Shown: positions 1 through 13,055, counted from the first letter of the stretch. The stretch is DNA of 64,000 bases from Amylostereum areolatum (GCA_012932865.1 SAXG01000104.1:42426-106425); one strand, 5' to 3'. Notes: a model not told the origin generated them from the letters alone. Made by a program: numbers and translations.

Positions 1-726
1 CGTTCAGAAGTCAATGGCAGGCTCGAACCAGTTCCATCGATGAATTCAGCATAAACCGCATCAATCCCCCCGTGCTCGGATACTCGAAGTGACCACAGTC
101 TACGGTCCTCTTGCTCCCCACGCTGTGCGTCGTCCCTTGCAACCTCACCCCATGCAACCGCTGACTTGAGTGCACAGGTTAGGCATATCCGACAACCACT
201 ATTTTTGCCTCCTTGCGCTGCTAAGGTTCAAGTCTAATGGCGACGCACCTTTTGAGGAGAATCGGCGGCTACTTCGTCGACGCTCACCTGGAACTTCGTA
301 ATAACATGCATTCGCACATCGCCGACCCCCAGTGGAAAGCTCCGTTTTCACCCTCTCGGGTACGTCCCCTCACACCTTCCCTCGTGCAGCGGGCTGATAT
401 TATGTTATTAGGCTCGCCACACGTGAACTAACAACGCTCAAAGCACCGATCTGGACTGTAGCAGGTCGCCTTATAGCATGCTCATCTATCAGCGACCGCC
501 GCCGATGCATTCCTTCAAGTATCAACCTCGAGCGCACCTGAGATCGACAACGACGACTTTTGCTCTATACTGAACCCGTGGACATAACGCACATCGATGG
601 CGGCGACCATTTTTGCACTGTCACTCTCCTGTGCGTGTAGGACTCATCTTTTCAGTGCCTATCATCCTCTGACCTATTTCTTTCCTCGCTAGGTAACCCA
701 CCGCCAGAGGCGACGCGGGCTGTCTT
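1..726. other. No gene recognised
   Basis: Only short, unconvincing open frames occur on both strands and no family is recognised. It may be the edge of a gene lying mostly outside the window. Confidence 0.4.
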
Positions 727-1200
727 TCATGAGCGCAGGCCCCTTGTTGTTGTTTGTACCAGGATCGTACCCGTCAAATGGCTCGCCGTGGACTCTACCC
801 TCGCCGTGTGAGGTTCCATAACGTAGGCCGGAAGCACCTTCCTTCGGTATTCCCGCTGCCTGACCGCAACCCGAGCATGTCGCCTTAAGGATTCATAGGC
901 GCCTTGTGCTGAGGAGAGATCTATGAAAGTCGCGTGGATTTCGGCGCTACGATTATGGACGACGATATACTTATATTCAGAAACCTCCTTGAATACCACC
1001 CATGCATGAACCGAAAAACATCGTTCTGTTCGCTGCACGACGCGATGGTCGGACAATGGAACGACCAGCACGTTATCACCTCCTCTCGAACTTTCTGCCC
1101 TCAAGCCACCAACAAAGGAACCTGCTTCGTGACTTGGCTGGTTCACGGCGAGTGCCATCATCCACAAAGCAAGCACAAAGCAAGCGCCGAGTACCTCCAT
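727..1200 (-). CDS. Possible small secreted protein, unrecognised
   Basis: About 157 residues from the second in-frame start; the codon seven residues upstream is GTG, so the ATG was chosen. The first 20 residues (MEVLGACFVLALWMMALAVN) have a hydrophobic core like a signal peptide. The body is basic and shows no family I recognise. A TATAAAAGG sequence lies about 45 bases upstream on the same strand, which supports a real promoter. A further exon downstream is possible because a GT sits near the end of the frame. It could be a chance ORF. Confidence 0.35.
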   Translation of the reverse strand: MEVLGACFVLALWMMALAVNQPSHEAGSFVGGLRAESSRGGDNVLVVPLSDHRVVQRTERCFSVHAWVVFKEVSEYKYIVVHNRSAEIHATFIDLSSAQGAYESLRRHARVAVRQREYRRKVLPAYVMEPHTARVESTASHLTGTILVQTTTRGLRS

Positions 1201-1239
1201 TTTTGAAAAACAAACGCGCACGCCACTCCGAATCCGACT

Positions 1240-1248
1240 CCTTTTATA
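1240..1248 (-). promoter_or_regulatory. TATA box of the possible small secreted protein gene
   Basis: TATAAAAGG reads on the minus strand about 40-45 bases before the chosen ATG. This is the usual spacing for a short fungal 5' UTR. Confidence 0.35.
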
Positions 1249-4200
1249 GTAAGCCTCACGCCAACGCTACCGTTTACACACACGTCCGCTGAGTGATCCC
1301 TCAAGTCCACCCAACCCCCTTATCCCTTCCAACCTCCAGCTGCCAGAACCCTCATCGACTCTCCCTTGCCAGCCACAAGCCCATTTGTCCTCAGGACACA
1401 GATTGTTGCCACAAGTAACATAGCTGCTCTATACTGGCCGCTAATCCCCTCCATATCCAAGGATTTCCGGCCCAATTGGTTCAACAACGAAGTGACGTCC
1501 AAGGGCGTGTGGATGGTGTGCTGACATGGTTCAGCCATCGTGCCGGCCGCTCGAGCTTCCTGGGTTCCGTCGCACCAAACCTAGCCATGTATTTATCTTG
1601 GCTTAGCATCCGATGCGCGCAACTGGGAGAATGTGAGTCTATCAGTTCATGCTCAAAGGTTACATTATGTGCTCACCATGCTTGTGCCCCAGACCAGCCT
1701 CCTACACCGTTCATCGTCAGGATAAATCAGAGAGTGACATGGTCGGCACAGGGATGAGGAAGGGAGACGGAGAGTGGGGGTGGGAGACGGAGAATGGGAG
1801 AGGGGGGGTGGAGCGGGCTCAGTGTGCGCTCCACTCGCATGCTTCTGACCCAAGCATGCGAGTGAAGCGCAGGTCATCGGAGGGTGTGCACGGATTGCGG
1901 GAGGTCGGATAGGATGCTCGAGAGGGTGGATGGTCGTTTGCACGAGACGACCCACCACGGCGTCGACGTCGATTTATACACTCGTTCGTTCTGAATGGTC
2001 TTTGAGGGTCGCGCACAATGTTTATGGTGTTTTTCGGCCAGTTCAAAGAGAGATGGTAAGCGAAAGTTTCAACGACCTTTATAACAGGGATCAGGCATGC
2101 TTCTGGGCGATGCGTCCCCGAGCAAACGTTGGTCCTCAAGGCCATTGAAAGGGCAAAGAGCGAGCGCATACCACGGGCAAAATGCATCCATAGGCACCCG
2201 CGCCAGTGCAGTGCGAAAGCACAGTGAAAGCACCTCGAATCCTTGGTCGCCGTGACCGTACGCCATCCTCATGAAACGGCGAACGCGGAGCCTTGGTACA
2301 TACTCCGTCAAACGCCTTTTCGCGCTCGGGCGGGCGACGCAAACCTGTATCAACCGGAGTGTTCCAAGCAAAGACCGTGGAGATCCGCACTGCGTATCAC
2401 GCAAACGGCCCAAAGCCCAAATAATAGGCTACGTACCGTTCAAATACGTATATGCCGACGTCGGATGCATACATACAACCACGCAGCAGTCCGGTTAACG
2501 CTCCTTGGTCAGCGGCGTCATAATGCTGGAGGGGCGATCCGAGAGAAAGCACGATCGCCCGGGATGCACCGCGCGTCAGAGCGCAGGTGTACGTTGTGGA
2601 TAACGACAATCGATACGGATCTCCACCTCCACTGCCACTGCCGACCACACTGGCCACCCCTTTTTCTCAACGTCGTCAGCCCAAGCCTTTCTGTACCCAA
2701 ATCATTCCGCCCAAGGCTGACCAAGCCCACACGTCCGAGGATCATGCAACGGAGTCTTGACGGAGTCTTGCGCGGGAGTAGACCTGGTAAGTTACGCAGC
2801 TACACACGGCTTGGCGAAGACAAGGGCCGGGAGGAGGGGTTTTCAACCTTGCATCGACGTCGATGTCCCTCGGCCCTCGTGGCGCAGACGCAGGTATATG
2901 CTGACTGAAGTCTTGGAAGTTCCAGGGTGGAAGGCGGTCGTGAGAATGCGTCGTTGGACGGCTGATAAGATATCGCAGAGCTGGGGCGGTGGCGCCGATG
3001 GAGCCTGTAGAACGCGAGATCGCGGGCGGAGGATGGCTAGGTGGGAGGACGGAAAGATGGAGGCCGGAGGGCTTGGGCATGCGTTGAGGGTTGTGAAGAC
3101 TGGGTGACGTCCGTGGCGGGATTTCATCTACCCTCGGATTCCAAGAGTTCGTCCCTGGAAAACTGTAGCCAGGAGGGTTGAAGCTTGAAGAAAGGAACGT
3201 CGTCGTCGTCGAGAAGGGTCGACTTTCGGCGGAGAACCGGTGTTGGCGGCGAGATGGTCCTGAGCCTCGCCAGTCGCCGTGGACAGGTCGCGCATTCTTT
3301 GGACGATCCGTCAGGAGGGAGGGGGGGCTGGTTTTGTCGTTCGCCGAGATATCGATGCAGGACGGGGGAGCGCGCAGGATTTCAGATATCTGTTCTGCAC
3401 GCATACCGATCAGCGACCGAGAAGAGCAGGTATCACACACCTGTCTGGCCGTGGCACCGTATTTCGACCAGGTTCGTTGGCATCTGCGTTTATGGTTGAG
3501 CGCTGGATCGTCCATCGAAGGAATGTTTGTGAGGTTGACACCCTTGAACGTCGTGAAACTAACGACGCCGTCTCCGTCGTCGAGGATCGCGACTCCAGAT
3601 CCTGGGTCACATTAACATCTTGTCGGCGGTGGGTCGATTACCTGCGCGGATAGAAAGCATGAGCAAGGGACGCGTCCGTCCATTTCCCCGCAGAGAAAGG
3701 TGTGGGACCAAGACAGCAAGGAATCATTAATAACTCCTTACCAGCCGCATTTTATGCACATCCGACTGCTTCGGTATCGTTGCCTCTGGGGAAAGGCGCC
3801 TAGGATAGACCGCGAACAAGCGCGAGACCTGAGGCCGGTCGAGCTACTTACCGTCCATCATCACGTACGACCCGCCAGAGCGGTCCTGAGAGCGTACTTA
3901 CTATCAGCACAACCGCGGGCGTGAATGCAACCACCTACAGACGTACATACTTACCACCGAATGTCACGACTCAGAAGCGCCAGCCCCCAGCGCCCCAGCT
4001 TCCAAGCCAAGCTGCGAACCGTGACAGCGCCGCTCACCCCAGTGCGCTTTGCGACGATCCGCGTCGAGCGCAGGACTCACGTTTGCTCCGCGTCCCCGCC
4101 AACGTTCCAGCCAACGATGATACAAGCGCAGCGGACGAGTCAGATCTCAGACGCCAGAAAAAAGCCTGGAGTTTGGACGGGATGGACGGGCGGGAACCGA

Positions 4201-5126
4201 GTTGGCGGTAAGTACATACACACTAGAAGGGGCGCGGCGCAGAGTGCGGATGCAGATCTTGGCACTGTAACAATCCAACCGGTACCTTCATTGGCGATAG
4301 ACGAAGACCGAAGAAGACAGGTTGAGAAGGTGAGACTTCACGACGAGTTACGGTGGAAGGAGCTTGAGTAAGTAACGAGGGACAAACGAGGAGGGACAGA
4401 GTTACAGATGGTGGTGCGAAGGAACGTCAGTGCAAGGCGCCAGTGCCAATCTCCTGTCAATGACTCGATCCCACCCTCCCATCCACTTACCGTATCCTCG
4501 GTCCCAGCCCATTTCTCCTCCCGGCCCAGTCGGTCGCGCATTAAACGAGGATTTGATAATAAGTAATGGGGGACGGGAAAAGGACGCGCTCAAAAGGCGT
4601 CGCCCTCCATAAAGAATGAAGGAAAAAAGGAAGAAGAAAAGAATAGGAAAGGGTACGTAGAAGACAAGGGGGGATGCACCGAGGGTACTACAAACTAACG
4701 ACGACAAGGTCTCTATCGTAGCCTCCTCTCTACAGCGGCGACAATCCGTAACCAATCCTGCTGTCCTACAAGTTGTCAGCGCGGGTGGGGTGGGCGGGAC
4801 GGGGCGATTTATACTGTACTACGGTAACAGTAGAGGGGGGGGAGGGGGCAGCGTCCATATGCGCGGCGAGACGGGGACGGGGGGAAGGGGTAACTGGGGG
4901 CGTATGCGACGGATCCACGATGCTCTAAACAAAACATGCGAAACGCTCAATCTATGCGTGTGTATGGGGGGATGCGAAACACTGGGAAGGGACGGTGGGG
5001 GAGGGGGAGCGATGAGCGTGGGACTGAGAGAAGGAAAGAAAAACGTCCGTGTCCATTGTCCATAGGGGATCGATCTATGAAAGGAGTGGAAAGATAGGCA
5101 GGGGGAGCGCCGAGCGACGCCCTCCT
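1249..5126. other. Gene-poor stretch
   Basis: A 257-residue minus-strand open frame (2742-3515) with an ATG is present, but its Ser/Pro/Arg-rich composition looks like a chance GC-rich frame. Other frames here are short. The part nearest 5126 is probably 3' UTR of the transporter and holds G-rich runs. No family is recognised. Confidence 0.4.
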
Positions 5127-7116
5127 TCAAACGAGCGATTTCTCCTTCTCGGACAGGACCGCGCGCTCGTCGTTCAGCACGTCCTCGTCCTTCGCGTAGA
5201 AGATGAGCCCGCGCCAGAACGCGGTCGCGGTGAGCACGATGAGCACGAGCCAGACCGCGACCATCACGATCACGAGGATGAGGTGGACCTCGAAGAACCC
5301 GGGGATGTTCAGCGTGTTCCCGAGCACGCCCACGGTCGAGATCCAGCCCACGTTCGGGAACGTCAGCGCCCAGCCTGCCATTCCCAAGTCAGCCTGCCGT
5401 CCGACGCCCACGCGCAAATAACAACTATCAAGAAGAAATAACGCACATCCCAGGATCTCGTTCAGGTGCTTGTGCAACTTGAACCAGTACGGCAGCACAC
5501 CGAAGATGAAGAGGAACACGGCGAGGCCGAACAGCAGCACGCCGGCCATGACGCCCGTCGCGTACCAGATCTCCCCCGCCATCGGCGAGATCAAGTTGAA
5601 GTTGGGGAGGCTGTGGGGGGGAGGAGAGTATCAGCACGATAGAGATGGGAACCGCGGCGCATATAATGAGTGGACTCACATCTGACGCGCCCGATCGCCG
5701 AGGTTGATGAGGGCGAGGGCGGTGAACCCCGGAGGACCGCAGGCGACGAACGCTCCGTTCGCCTGGTGACCGTCCATGAACCCGGTCGTCATGATGCTAA
5801 AAGAGACAGCGGCGTGGTCAGGAAAGCCCGCGCGGCGAAACACGAAGCTACAAAGCGTCGTACCGGATGAAGTAGATGCAGAGGTAGAACATCGTGACGA
5901 AGAACCCGATCCCCTGGAAGAAGTACCCGGTGAAGAGGACGCCGAGCGCACGCTGTTCGGTGGGGTCGATCGTTTTCAGGACGTTGAACGCAACGACGCC
6001 GACCAACATCTGTTCATCAAGGGTTCAGGATCCCGCCTGCGAGCCCCCGAAAACACACGCCGCTCACCATAGGGAAGATCAAGAACGCCCAGGCGGGGGT
6101 GAACGTTTTAATGTCATGAGGCTGGTTGAACCAGATCATGAGCAGCGGGAAGGAGACGACGACGGCCAGTGTGACGTATATCCTGTGCCCCGGTCCCCGA
6201 ATTAGCACGCGACGGCGGATGAGACGGGGGTTGAAACGAACCAGAACAAGGCATAAATGAACCCTGGGCTGACGTGACCGGAAGGAATGGCGTAGTTGAT
6301 CGTGCCGATGATGAGCGTGGCGAAGGACAAGAGCTACGAGGGGGGGAGTCGCTTCGTCAAACGCTCGGCCTTATCTACGGGTGTGATAAACACTTACGAC
6401 GAGCGGAACGAAGATGTTCTTTGACGGATCCGTGACGAGACGACGAGCTTGGCGGGGATACACTGAGAACAAGTCCTTCTTTAGCTCCCGACCTACGAGA
6501 AGGGGGGTGCGAAGAACGTACAAATCGCTTGAAGAAGCAGCGTGGTGCAGTTAAGGATGAACAACGCCATATTGAGGAAGTAGAAGATGGTCTCGACGGT
6601 CTTGAGCGTGTCCGAGCGGTTCTTCAACCCGGACATGGTCACATACACCGCGCTGGTCCCCATTCCGATCGGGAACTGCAGCGCGCGGCGACGTCAGCCC
6701 CGTGGTACGCACGCAGAGAGCAGGAAAAGGAAACGCACCGCTTGCCACGTCCACCCGTGAATGCGCCTAGCCAGCCTGCTGGCACGTTTAGGCGGCGGCT
6801 GGCCGGGGAAGGCCGGGGGCGCGCGGGGATCGTTGAACGCGTAGGCGGAGGCGGGGCCGAAGGTGTGCGTCGGGATCGAGCCGAGGGTGGAGGGTTCGAA
6901 ACGGGGATGGAACTCGCGTGCGTGGGACGCGGTGAGGGGGACGGTGTCCATTTCCCGGGCCTCGACGTAGGTGTCCGCAGGCGAACTGGGACGGGTGGAC
7001 GGGTTCGAAGGCATGTAGTTGGCGGGTGGCCGACTGGGTGCGGGAGTGACGGGCGCCGGCGCGGGGTAGGAGTAGGAGGAGGAAGGGAAGGTGGAGGGAC
7101 CTGCGCGTGCAGACAT
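5127..7116 (-). CDS. C4-dicarboxylate (malate) transporter, Mae1/TDT family
   Basis: A multi-exon gene for a membrane permease of the tellurite-resistance/dicarboxylate transporter family (Mae1-like), which moves malate or related acids across the plasma membrane. A Ser/Pro-rich cytosolic N-terminus of about 120 residues precedes WQAFPIGMGTSAVYV, the conserved entry to the first helix. Later segments include RLVTDPSKNIFVPL, LLSFATLIIGTINYA, FTPAWAFLIFP, GPPGFTALAL and WWALTFPNVGWIST, all typical of the family, and together give about ten helices. The first intron (about 6677-6737) was placed by GTGCGT and CTGCAG and keeps the frame. The C-terminus is short, charged and cytosolic (ends SEKEKSLV). 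The SSU1 sulfite pump is a related alternative, but the TFPNVG motif favours Mae1. Confidence 0.85.
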
Positions 7117-8870
7117 GTTGGACGAAGAAAGGGGGGGGAAGTGAACGATAGTGGGATTGGACCAGCCGGGGGAGATTTGAGAGGAGGGGGAGGAGAGGTT
7201 CCAAGACTAGTTGGAGAAGGGGACCAAGCCAAGGAGGGATGTCGTGTTAGAGCTGTGGAGAGATATAGGATATGAGCGGTGCTCGACTTCGCGACGAGAG
7301 GCCAAGGAAAGGCGTGTGAGGCGGAGACAACAAGGGGGGAGCAGACGCACCGTAAGGAAGAATGGAAATAAAATAAACGATAAGAACAATGGAAAAAAAG
7401 CCTCGGCGCAGAGAAACGGGTTGCAATCGAAGGAGAAAATGAAACAGAAGAGAAGAGAAAGAAGGGTGGCCAAGCGTGACCGTTCGTGAAAAACTGGGGA
7501 GCGTCGTTCCGGACGAGCACACGTCGGCGGCGGGATTGGTGCCGCTGCCTATGTATGCCCCCGGCCTGACGACGCTAAGCACGGCCAAGACTCCGATCAT
7601 CTTCCCCCGACTCGACCCGGACGCCCGCCCACCGCCTTGAGCCCTCTGCCAAGATCGTCCCAACGACCGAGCCGAGGCGGTGATCGAGCCCGCAGCCCAA
7701 TGACCGCCTTCGTCCAATGAAACGCTGCGCAGGCCCTCATTGGACCAATGCACGCGTTCGGGCGAGAGATTGAAGATTGAATGTGACGGCGTTTGTTCCA
7801 GGTCAGCCCTCCAAGACCGACAAGCAAATGGGCGCCATCGGTGGCAAGAGCAAGATGATCATGGCCGCGGAGGACAAGTCGCGTCTCGCGCCAAACAAAC
7901 AGCTCGTCATGCTAAGCCTCGCACGCACTGGCACCGCTTTGCTTGCCCATGCCTGCTGCTCTGCCATCCATGAAATGCTTATATTTCTCAAGCCAAGCTT
8001 CCAGCCCTACACCGACGTGCCCTCCATTGGCTGACGCCCGAGAGAGAAGACGCGGGAAAACGGCACCATGATCATCTCGCCTCGATTTGTGGAGTCGCGA
8101 GAAGAGGCGAGAGCGGCGACTTGCCCATTGGTCACCGCCGCCAGGAGCAAATCTCTGGGCAGTGGCAAGGGACGTCGCTGACCTATCCCCCCAAGTGCCC
8201 CCCCTTGTGTCTTCGCCCACCGGCGTGGACGAAGGTCGAGTGCGCTTGCCATTTGAAACGGAGGGCACCACAGAGGCCCACAGACGGAAGCAAACCAGCG
8301 TCCGTAGTTGAACGGCTTGGATCAAATCTCTCGACGAGGACACTGGCACTGTCACTGGCAGCACCGCATAGCACGGCGCCGAGACCGCTCGACCCCGAGG
8401 ATGATGCACGTATCATATCCACGCGCGACTGATATATCATAACCTCAGCGTTTCCATCCCTGCAGGCCAGCGGCCTTCATCGACTCCGACAGCTCCTTGC
8501 CCCGAGCCAGCCCTACTTACAAACGCCCACTGCGCGCGCCACAAAGACGCTCTCACGAGCAGTCCCCATTTTCCTTATCACGCCGAACACAAGCTGAACC
8601 TCATTCACCACGCCAAGCACGCGCGTCCACATCCGAGTCAGAAGTTGCGTCGCATTCAGCATCCGGTCGAGAGATCACGGAGACGTCACTAACAACAAGT
8701 TCGCTACGGATGGGTAAAGTACGGAGACGAGGGAGAGGCATGCGGACGGGTACGGTGCCGCCCGTGCGATATCCTGCAACCACGCTGATCAGAAGCCCCC
8801 TTCCGGACGACACGAACGAAAGCGCACCCACCACAGAAGCGTTTTCTAGGCGGCAGCGACGACGACGCGC
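7117..8870. other. Intergenic; one short codon-biased stretch
   Basis: This region holds the 5' flank of the transporter and the 3' flank of the phosphate carrier. Around 7800-7905 (+) a short stretch after a CAG has strongly GC-ending codons and reads GQPSKTDKQMGAIGGKSK. It could be a stray exon or a gene remnant. Nothing else is recognised. Confidence 0.3.
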
Positions 8871-10061
8871 TTACTTTCCGCCGGTGGTACCGAGGCCCAT
8901 CGACGACTTGAAGGTGTCGTAGATCCACCACTGGAAGCCTGCGAACATGCGTCAATCGTCTTGCACTCTTCGGCGACAAGGCTCGGAGGAGGGAGGGGGC
9001 TTACCGGTGAGGGTACCGATCATGACCACACGGGTGCTGAGACCCTTGGTCGCGAGGTTGCGCCAGCCCACCTCCTTCGCGATCTCGCCCACGCTCTTGC
9101 CCTTGTTCGACGGCTTGCCGAGCTGGGACACGATCGAGTCGGCGGGGTGGGAGACGACGGCGCAGACGACGCCGGCGAGGTAGCCGGACGCGAAGGTGAC
9201 GCCGAGCTGCGTGGTCTTGCCGTAGCTCTCCTTGGGCGCGGTGAAGACGTGGGTGTAGAACACCTGCACGATCTTCTCGAAGAAGAAGAACTTGGCCATG
9301 GTGTACGGGATCTGCGAACGCAGGCGCGGCGCCGTGAGCCCTCCCGCGTCCTCCGAATGTCGAGGAGAAACAAAAAACAAACCTGGCGCGACCACAGGGG
9401 CACGAGGGAGCCGAAGGGGAAGCGGGTCTCCGCGGACGTGCGGCTGATCTCCTTGAGGGCGGCGCCGAAGGGAACGGGGAAGGTGCCGTGCGGGCTGGTC
9501 TGGATCTTGACCTTGACCATCTCCAGCGGGCAGAGCGCGATGTCGGCGAACACCTCGGCGGAGGCGGAGCCGGCCAGCCAGATGGCGGGCTTGTAATTGT
9601 TCGACGCCTCCTCGCCGGCCAGGTTCATGTACATGTCCTTGAAGACCTCGTAGAGACCGTACTTGAACATGCCCTGGAGGGAGTACCCGACGAACGTGGG
9701 GCCGACACCTTTCCAGATGCCGCCGGTACCCTCCTCGGCGATGATGGTCTTCAGACCCTGGACGGTGCCCTTGTACTTGGCCGGGTCCACCTGGAGGAAG
9801 GGGTTAGAGGAAACAGACGAGGCGGGGACGAGACGGAAGCGCGCACCTGCATGTTGCATTTCGCCACGTCAAGCGGGGTGATACCGGCGTGGGTGATACC
9901 GCACGCAAGGACACCACCAAGCATGCACTTCGCGTAGTAGGAGGCATCGTGAGGAACGGGGCCCAGGTGGCTGCGACAAGGCATGTCAGAGGCATGCGCC
10001 TACGTCCGAGCGAAAGGATAACGTACCGGGCGTCCCACTTTGTCGGCACGAGGTTGGACAT
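8871..10061 (-). CDS. MIR1: Mitochondrial phosphate carrier (SLC25A3/Mir1)
   Basis: An inner-membrane carrier that imports phosphate with protons for ATP synthesis. Three mitochondrial-carrier repeats are visible, with signature starts PLDVAK, PLEMVK and PADSIV; the last two are preceded by helix-forming segments. [36 protein letters not shown] and GRMIGT-like stretches match the phosphate subgroup rather than ADP/ATP carriers. The start is [18 protein letters not shown], with no cleaved presequence apparent. Several 55-70 base introns interrupt it, and the last exon ends in GTTGGK. The length, about 310 residues, is normal. The exon joins were read by eye. Confidence 0.93.
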
Positions 10062-11385
10062 TGTCGTGAATTAAGAGGTATAGAGGAAGTCTAGAGGGCT
10101 CTAGGAAGGGTTTGCGACTGGATGGCCTGTCCGAGTCGAGGGGAACGCGCGACGACGACGCTGGGAGGGGAGATGGAGGTGGAGGTGGGAGGAGGGAAAG
10201 GTGACAACGCACGAATCGCGCCCGCCAATTTTTGAGCCGCCGCCGCCGCCCTGACCCGGATTGCACCGACGACCCACCGCCTTCCCGTCCCGCGCCGTCA
10301 TTCGCCCCATCCTCCGTCCTCCGTCCTCGCTGTTCGCTGTTCGCTCTCGGATGTCCGGACTGCAGCGGACATGCTCGAGCGGAGCCTTGGAACGAAACTG
10401 GGATTTTTCGCAGGGCAAGGGTCGAGGCTGCAGACAGGCCGAGGTGCAATCCGAGCGCTCCCGGCTTGGCCGCGGAAACCCACATCGGGGCACGTGATTT
10501 AGACGCGTCGCGTCTGGACGGCAGCGGACCTCAGCGGACCTGTAGAGTTTGGCCTGCTACGGATGTCTTTCACCTTTGTGAAGACTCAAGTAGCATGTTT
10601 TTCAGGCTGATATAAAATGGGACGATGCTTTGCATACTCACGATACCTATCAGTGCGTCTCCAGGCTTTCGCCCTCGTGAATTGAATCCCCAGCCGTAAG
10701 TATCATACGTCGAAATGGGTTTCTTGGACATCTATTCCTGCTTTTCATACTTTATAAAGTGTGTGGTATGGCTTACGGTGAGACGATACAAGACTAACCA
10801 AGCATTAGCATAGACCGATCACCGATGCCGTGCTACTAAGCCTCAATTGATACTTACTCGGATGCGTACCACCGTTTCACGAAAGACCCGAGGCTGTCTT
10901 CGCCGCCTTTCAGGACGTCCGCCATTCAGAATCTGGTACATAGAGTCTTCCGATTTTCTGTTTACCTTGGCCGAAACCTGCTGGCTTGCGAGTCTCCGAC
11001 GCGACATCGACGACGACTCCGTTCCGTTGCTTCCATGACTAAACCTGCTTACGATCCCGTGCGCTGACTCAATGTCCGTCTTGCGGCCGACGCGCAAATC
11101 TCTTCGTAAGTTCATCGCGTCGAACGACGACGACGGCGACAAAACTGAAGGCGGCGCGCTACCTCGTAACTTATAAAGGTCGACCTCCATCGAAGAGGCA
11201 GGGATCCCTGTAATTTTCTTTCCTATACCTCTTCGCACGCTTCAACGCATCCAACGAGTTGTCGTCCGCTGTTCCATGGCCCCTGTAGCAGTGCGTATTC
11301 AGCCCCCCTGTCCTCGTCTAACTTCCTCACGAATCGCCCCTAGACCGTCCCTACCGCACCGTTAACCTCCCCGATCGCCAAACCC
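10062..11385. other. Intergenic, one weak ORF
   Basis: The first 500 bases are GC-rich and probably the phosphate-carrier promoter. A minus-strand frame at 10843-11238 (Arg/Ser-rich, about 130 codons) shows no family features and may be chance. The RIB3 promoter must lie at the right end. Confidence 0.35.
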
Positions 11386-12617
11386 ATGGCCCACTCTCCA
11401 CCATCTCCGACGCCCGAACACCTGCTATCCCCACCGCGTCCCCGCCCCACGGAACAGCCCGACGCACCACAGCGCACGTCCTTCGCGTTCGACGACATCG
11501 AGGAGGCCATCGCCGCGTTCGCCCGCGGCGAGTTTCTCGTCGTGATGGACGACGAGGGGAGGGAGAACGAGGGGGATCTGATAGTTGCCGCTGCGGGGTG
11601 CTCGACGGAGCAGATGGCGTGGATGATCAAGCACACCAGGTGAGCTCGTTTTCTGGGGCTTTCGATCTTGCGGACTGGGCGCGGAGGTGTGGAGGCTTGG
11701 GCACATCGTGATCGCAAAAATGAGGGATCGTGCGATGGGGTGACTGCGACGGGGTCGTCCTCGTCCTTCGGGCGGTTTGTGTGGAACCCGAAGGACTCAT
11801 GGACGTCGGCGTTCAGTGTTCTCCTCCTATCGTCGGATTCGTGCATGCGAGGGTGCTCGCTTTCAGGCCGTTGCCGTGTTATGGCTAGCTGCGGGTAGTT
11901 CATGCAAATATCGCTCAAGGCGAGAAGCCCACAAGTCTGTTAAACGTTATATCAGGTCGTGCGTTTTCTTTGTTAGTGCGCCGAAGGCGGCTGGCATTGA
12001 ATCTGCGTCGAGACCTTCGGGAGGGGGAAACCGCAAGGCGATTTACATAGGACAACTGCGAGAATGCTTCACCCCCTTTCACATACGGTCAAATACCCCT
12101 CTCCAACCGCACGCGCACTGACTCTCAATTTCCCCTCCTCAGCGGATACATATGTATCTCCCTCCCCGAGGACAGACTGCAGCAGCTCAAGATCCCCATG
12201 ATGGTACCCGAGAACGAGGACCGGCACCGGACGGCCTACACGGTGACCGTCGACTACAAACACGGGACATCGACCGGGATCTCCGCGCACGACCGCGCCC
12301 TCACCGCGCGCGCCCTCGCGCACCCGTCCTCCTCGTCCTCCGACTTCACCCGCCCGGGCCACCTGGTCCCCCTGCGCGCGCGCGAGGGCGGCGTGCTCGC
12401 CCGCCGCGGCCACACCGAGTCCGCGCTCGACCTCTGCGGCCTTGCGGCGCTCCCGGGCGCGGGCCTGCTGTGCGAGCTCGTGAACGACGACGAGGCGGGG
12501 AGCATGATGCGGCGGGACGCGTGCCGCGCGTTCGCGGATCGCTGGGGGGTTCGGATGGTCAGCGTGGAGATGCTCGTGGAGGCGCGGCGCAGGCGGGAGT
12601 CCGCCGCGGCGTATTAG
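11386..12617 (+). CDS. RIB3: 3,4-dihydroxy-2-butanone 4-phosphate synthase
   Basis: Converts ribulose 5-phosphate to dihydroxybutanone phosphate plus formate, the four-carbon donor of riboflavin synthesis. Two exons give 242 residues. Exon 1 ends in the metal/substrate loop [12 protein letters not shown] followed by [11 protein letters not shown]. Exon 2 opens with [16 protein letters not shown] and carries [29 protein letters not shown] and LCELVNDD, all conserved in RibB/RIB3. The intron runs 11640-12142 (GTGAGC to CTCAG) and its removal keeps the frame exactly. The N-terminal 35 residues are Pro-rich, slightly longer than in bacterial enzymes. GTP cyclohydrolase II is not fused, as usual in fungi. 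Confidence 0.95.
11640..12142 (+). other. 503-base intron of RIB3
   Basis: GTGAGC donor and CCTCCTCAG acceptor. It is roughly eight times longer than other introns in this window. It contains no recognised exon, and the protein aligns to the family without a gap across it. Confidence 0.85.
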
Positions 12618-13055
12618 AACAGGCTGGGAGTGTGGACAAGCAAAACACAAAGTGTATACGATACTGACTCGGTGTAATATCAGCGAAACCACCACTCTAT
12701 ACTGGGGCGACTCTTGTGCTACAGCTGCGGGAGGCTACGTCGCCGTTTTGTGTGGACAAATATCGGTGAGGGTTACTCAGAACGTTCGTCCGACAATGGC
12801 GCATAGAACTGGTGAGGAGGTATAAAAGGTGGAAGTGGCTATCTACCCCATCTACATAATACAAGCTATTCCACGGATACGTTTAGATGGTTTCAACTCT
12901 TTTTGATATGCTGGCTTGCAAATCGAAATGGGAGACTCATGGTGTATTTAGTGCCAGTGCGAACTGAAGGCAACGCGTTCTGAGCATGTGACCAACGTTG
13001 ATCGTCGTGCGCTCCGAACAATCGAAACATCCCTTCGACTTCTTCTCCCTCGACC
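12618..13055. other. Intergenic between RIB3 and NNF1
   Basis: AT-richer spacer in codirectional genes. A TATAAAAGG sits near 12820 (+), about 235 bases before the NNF1 start. Nothing else is recognised. Confidence 0.4.

Noticed and set aside
2742..3515. 257-codon minus-strand ORF with ATG
   Set aside because: No folded-looking segment and Ser/Pro/Arg-rich throughout; not enough to call a gene.
6639..7520. 293-codon minus-strand frame over the transporter N-terminus
   Set aside because: Ser/Pro-rich frame offset from the true exon 1, which joins in phase to the membrane domain.
12069..12695. 208-codon minus-strand frame across RIB3 exon 2
   Set aside because: Antisense shadow; the plus strand has unmistakable RIB3 motifs.
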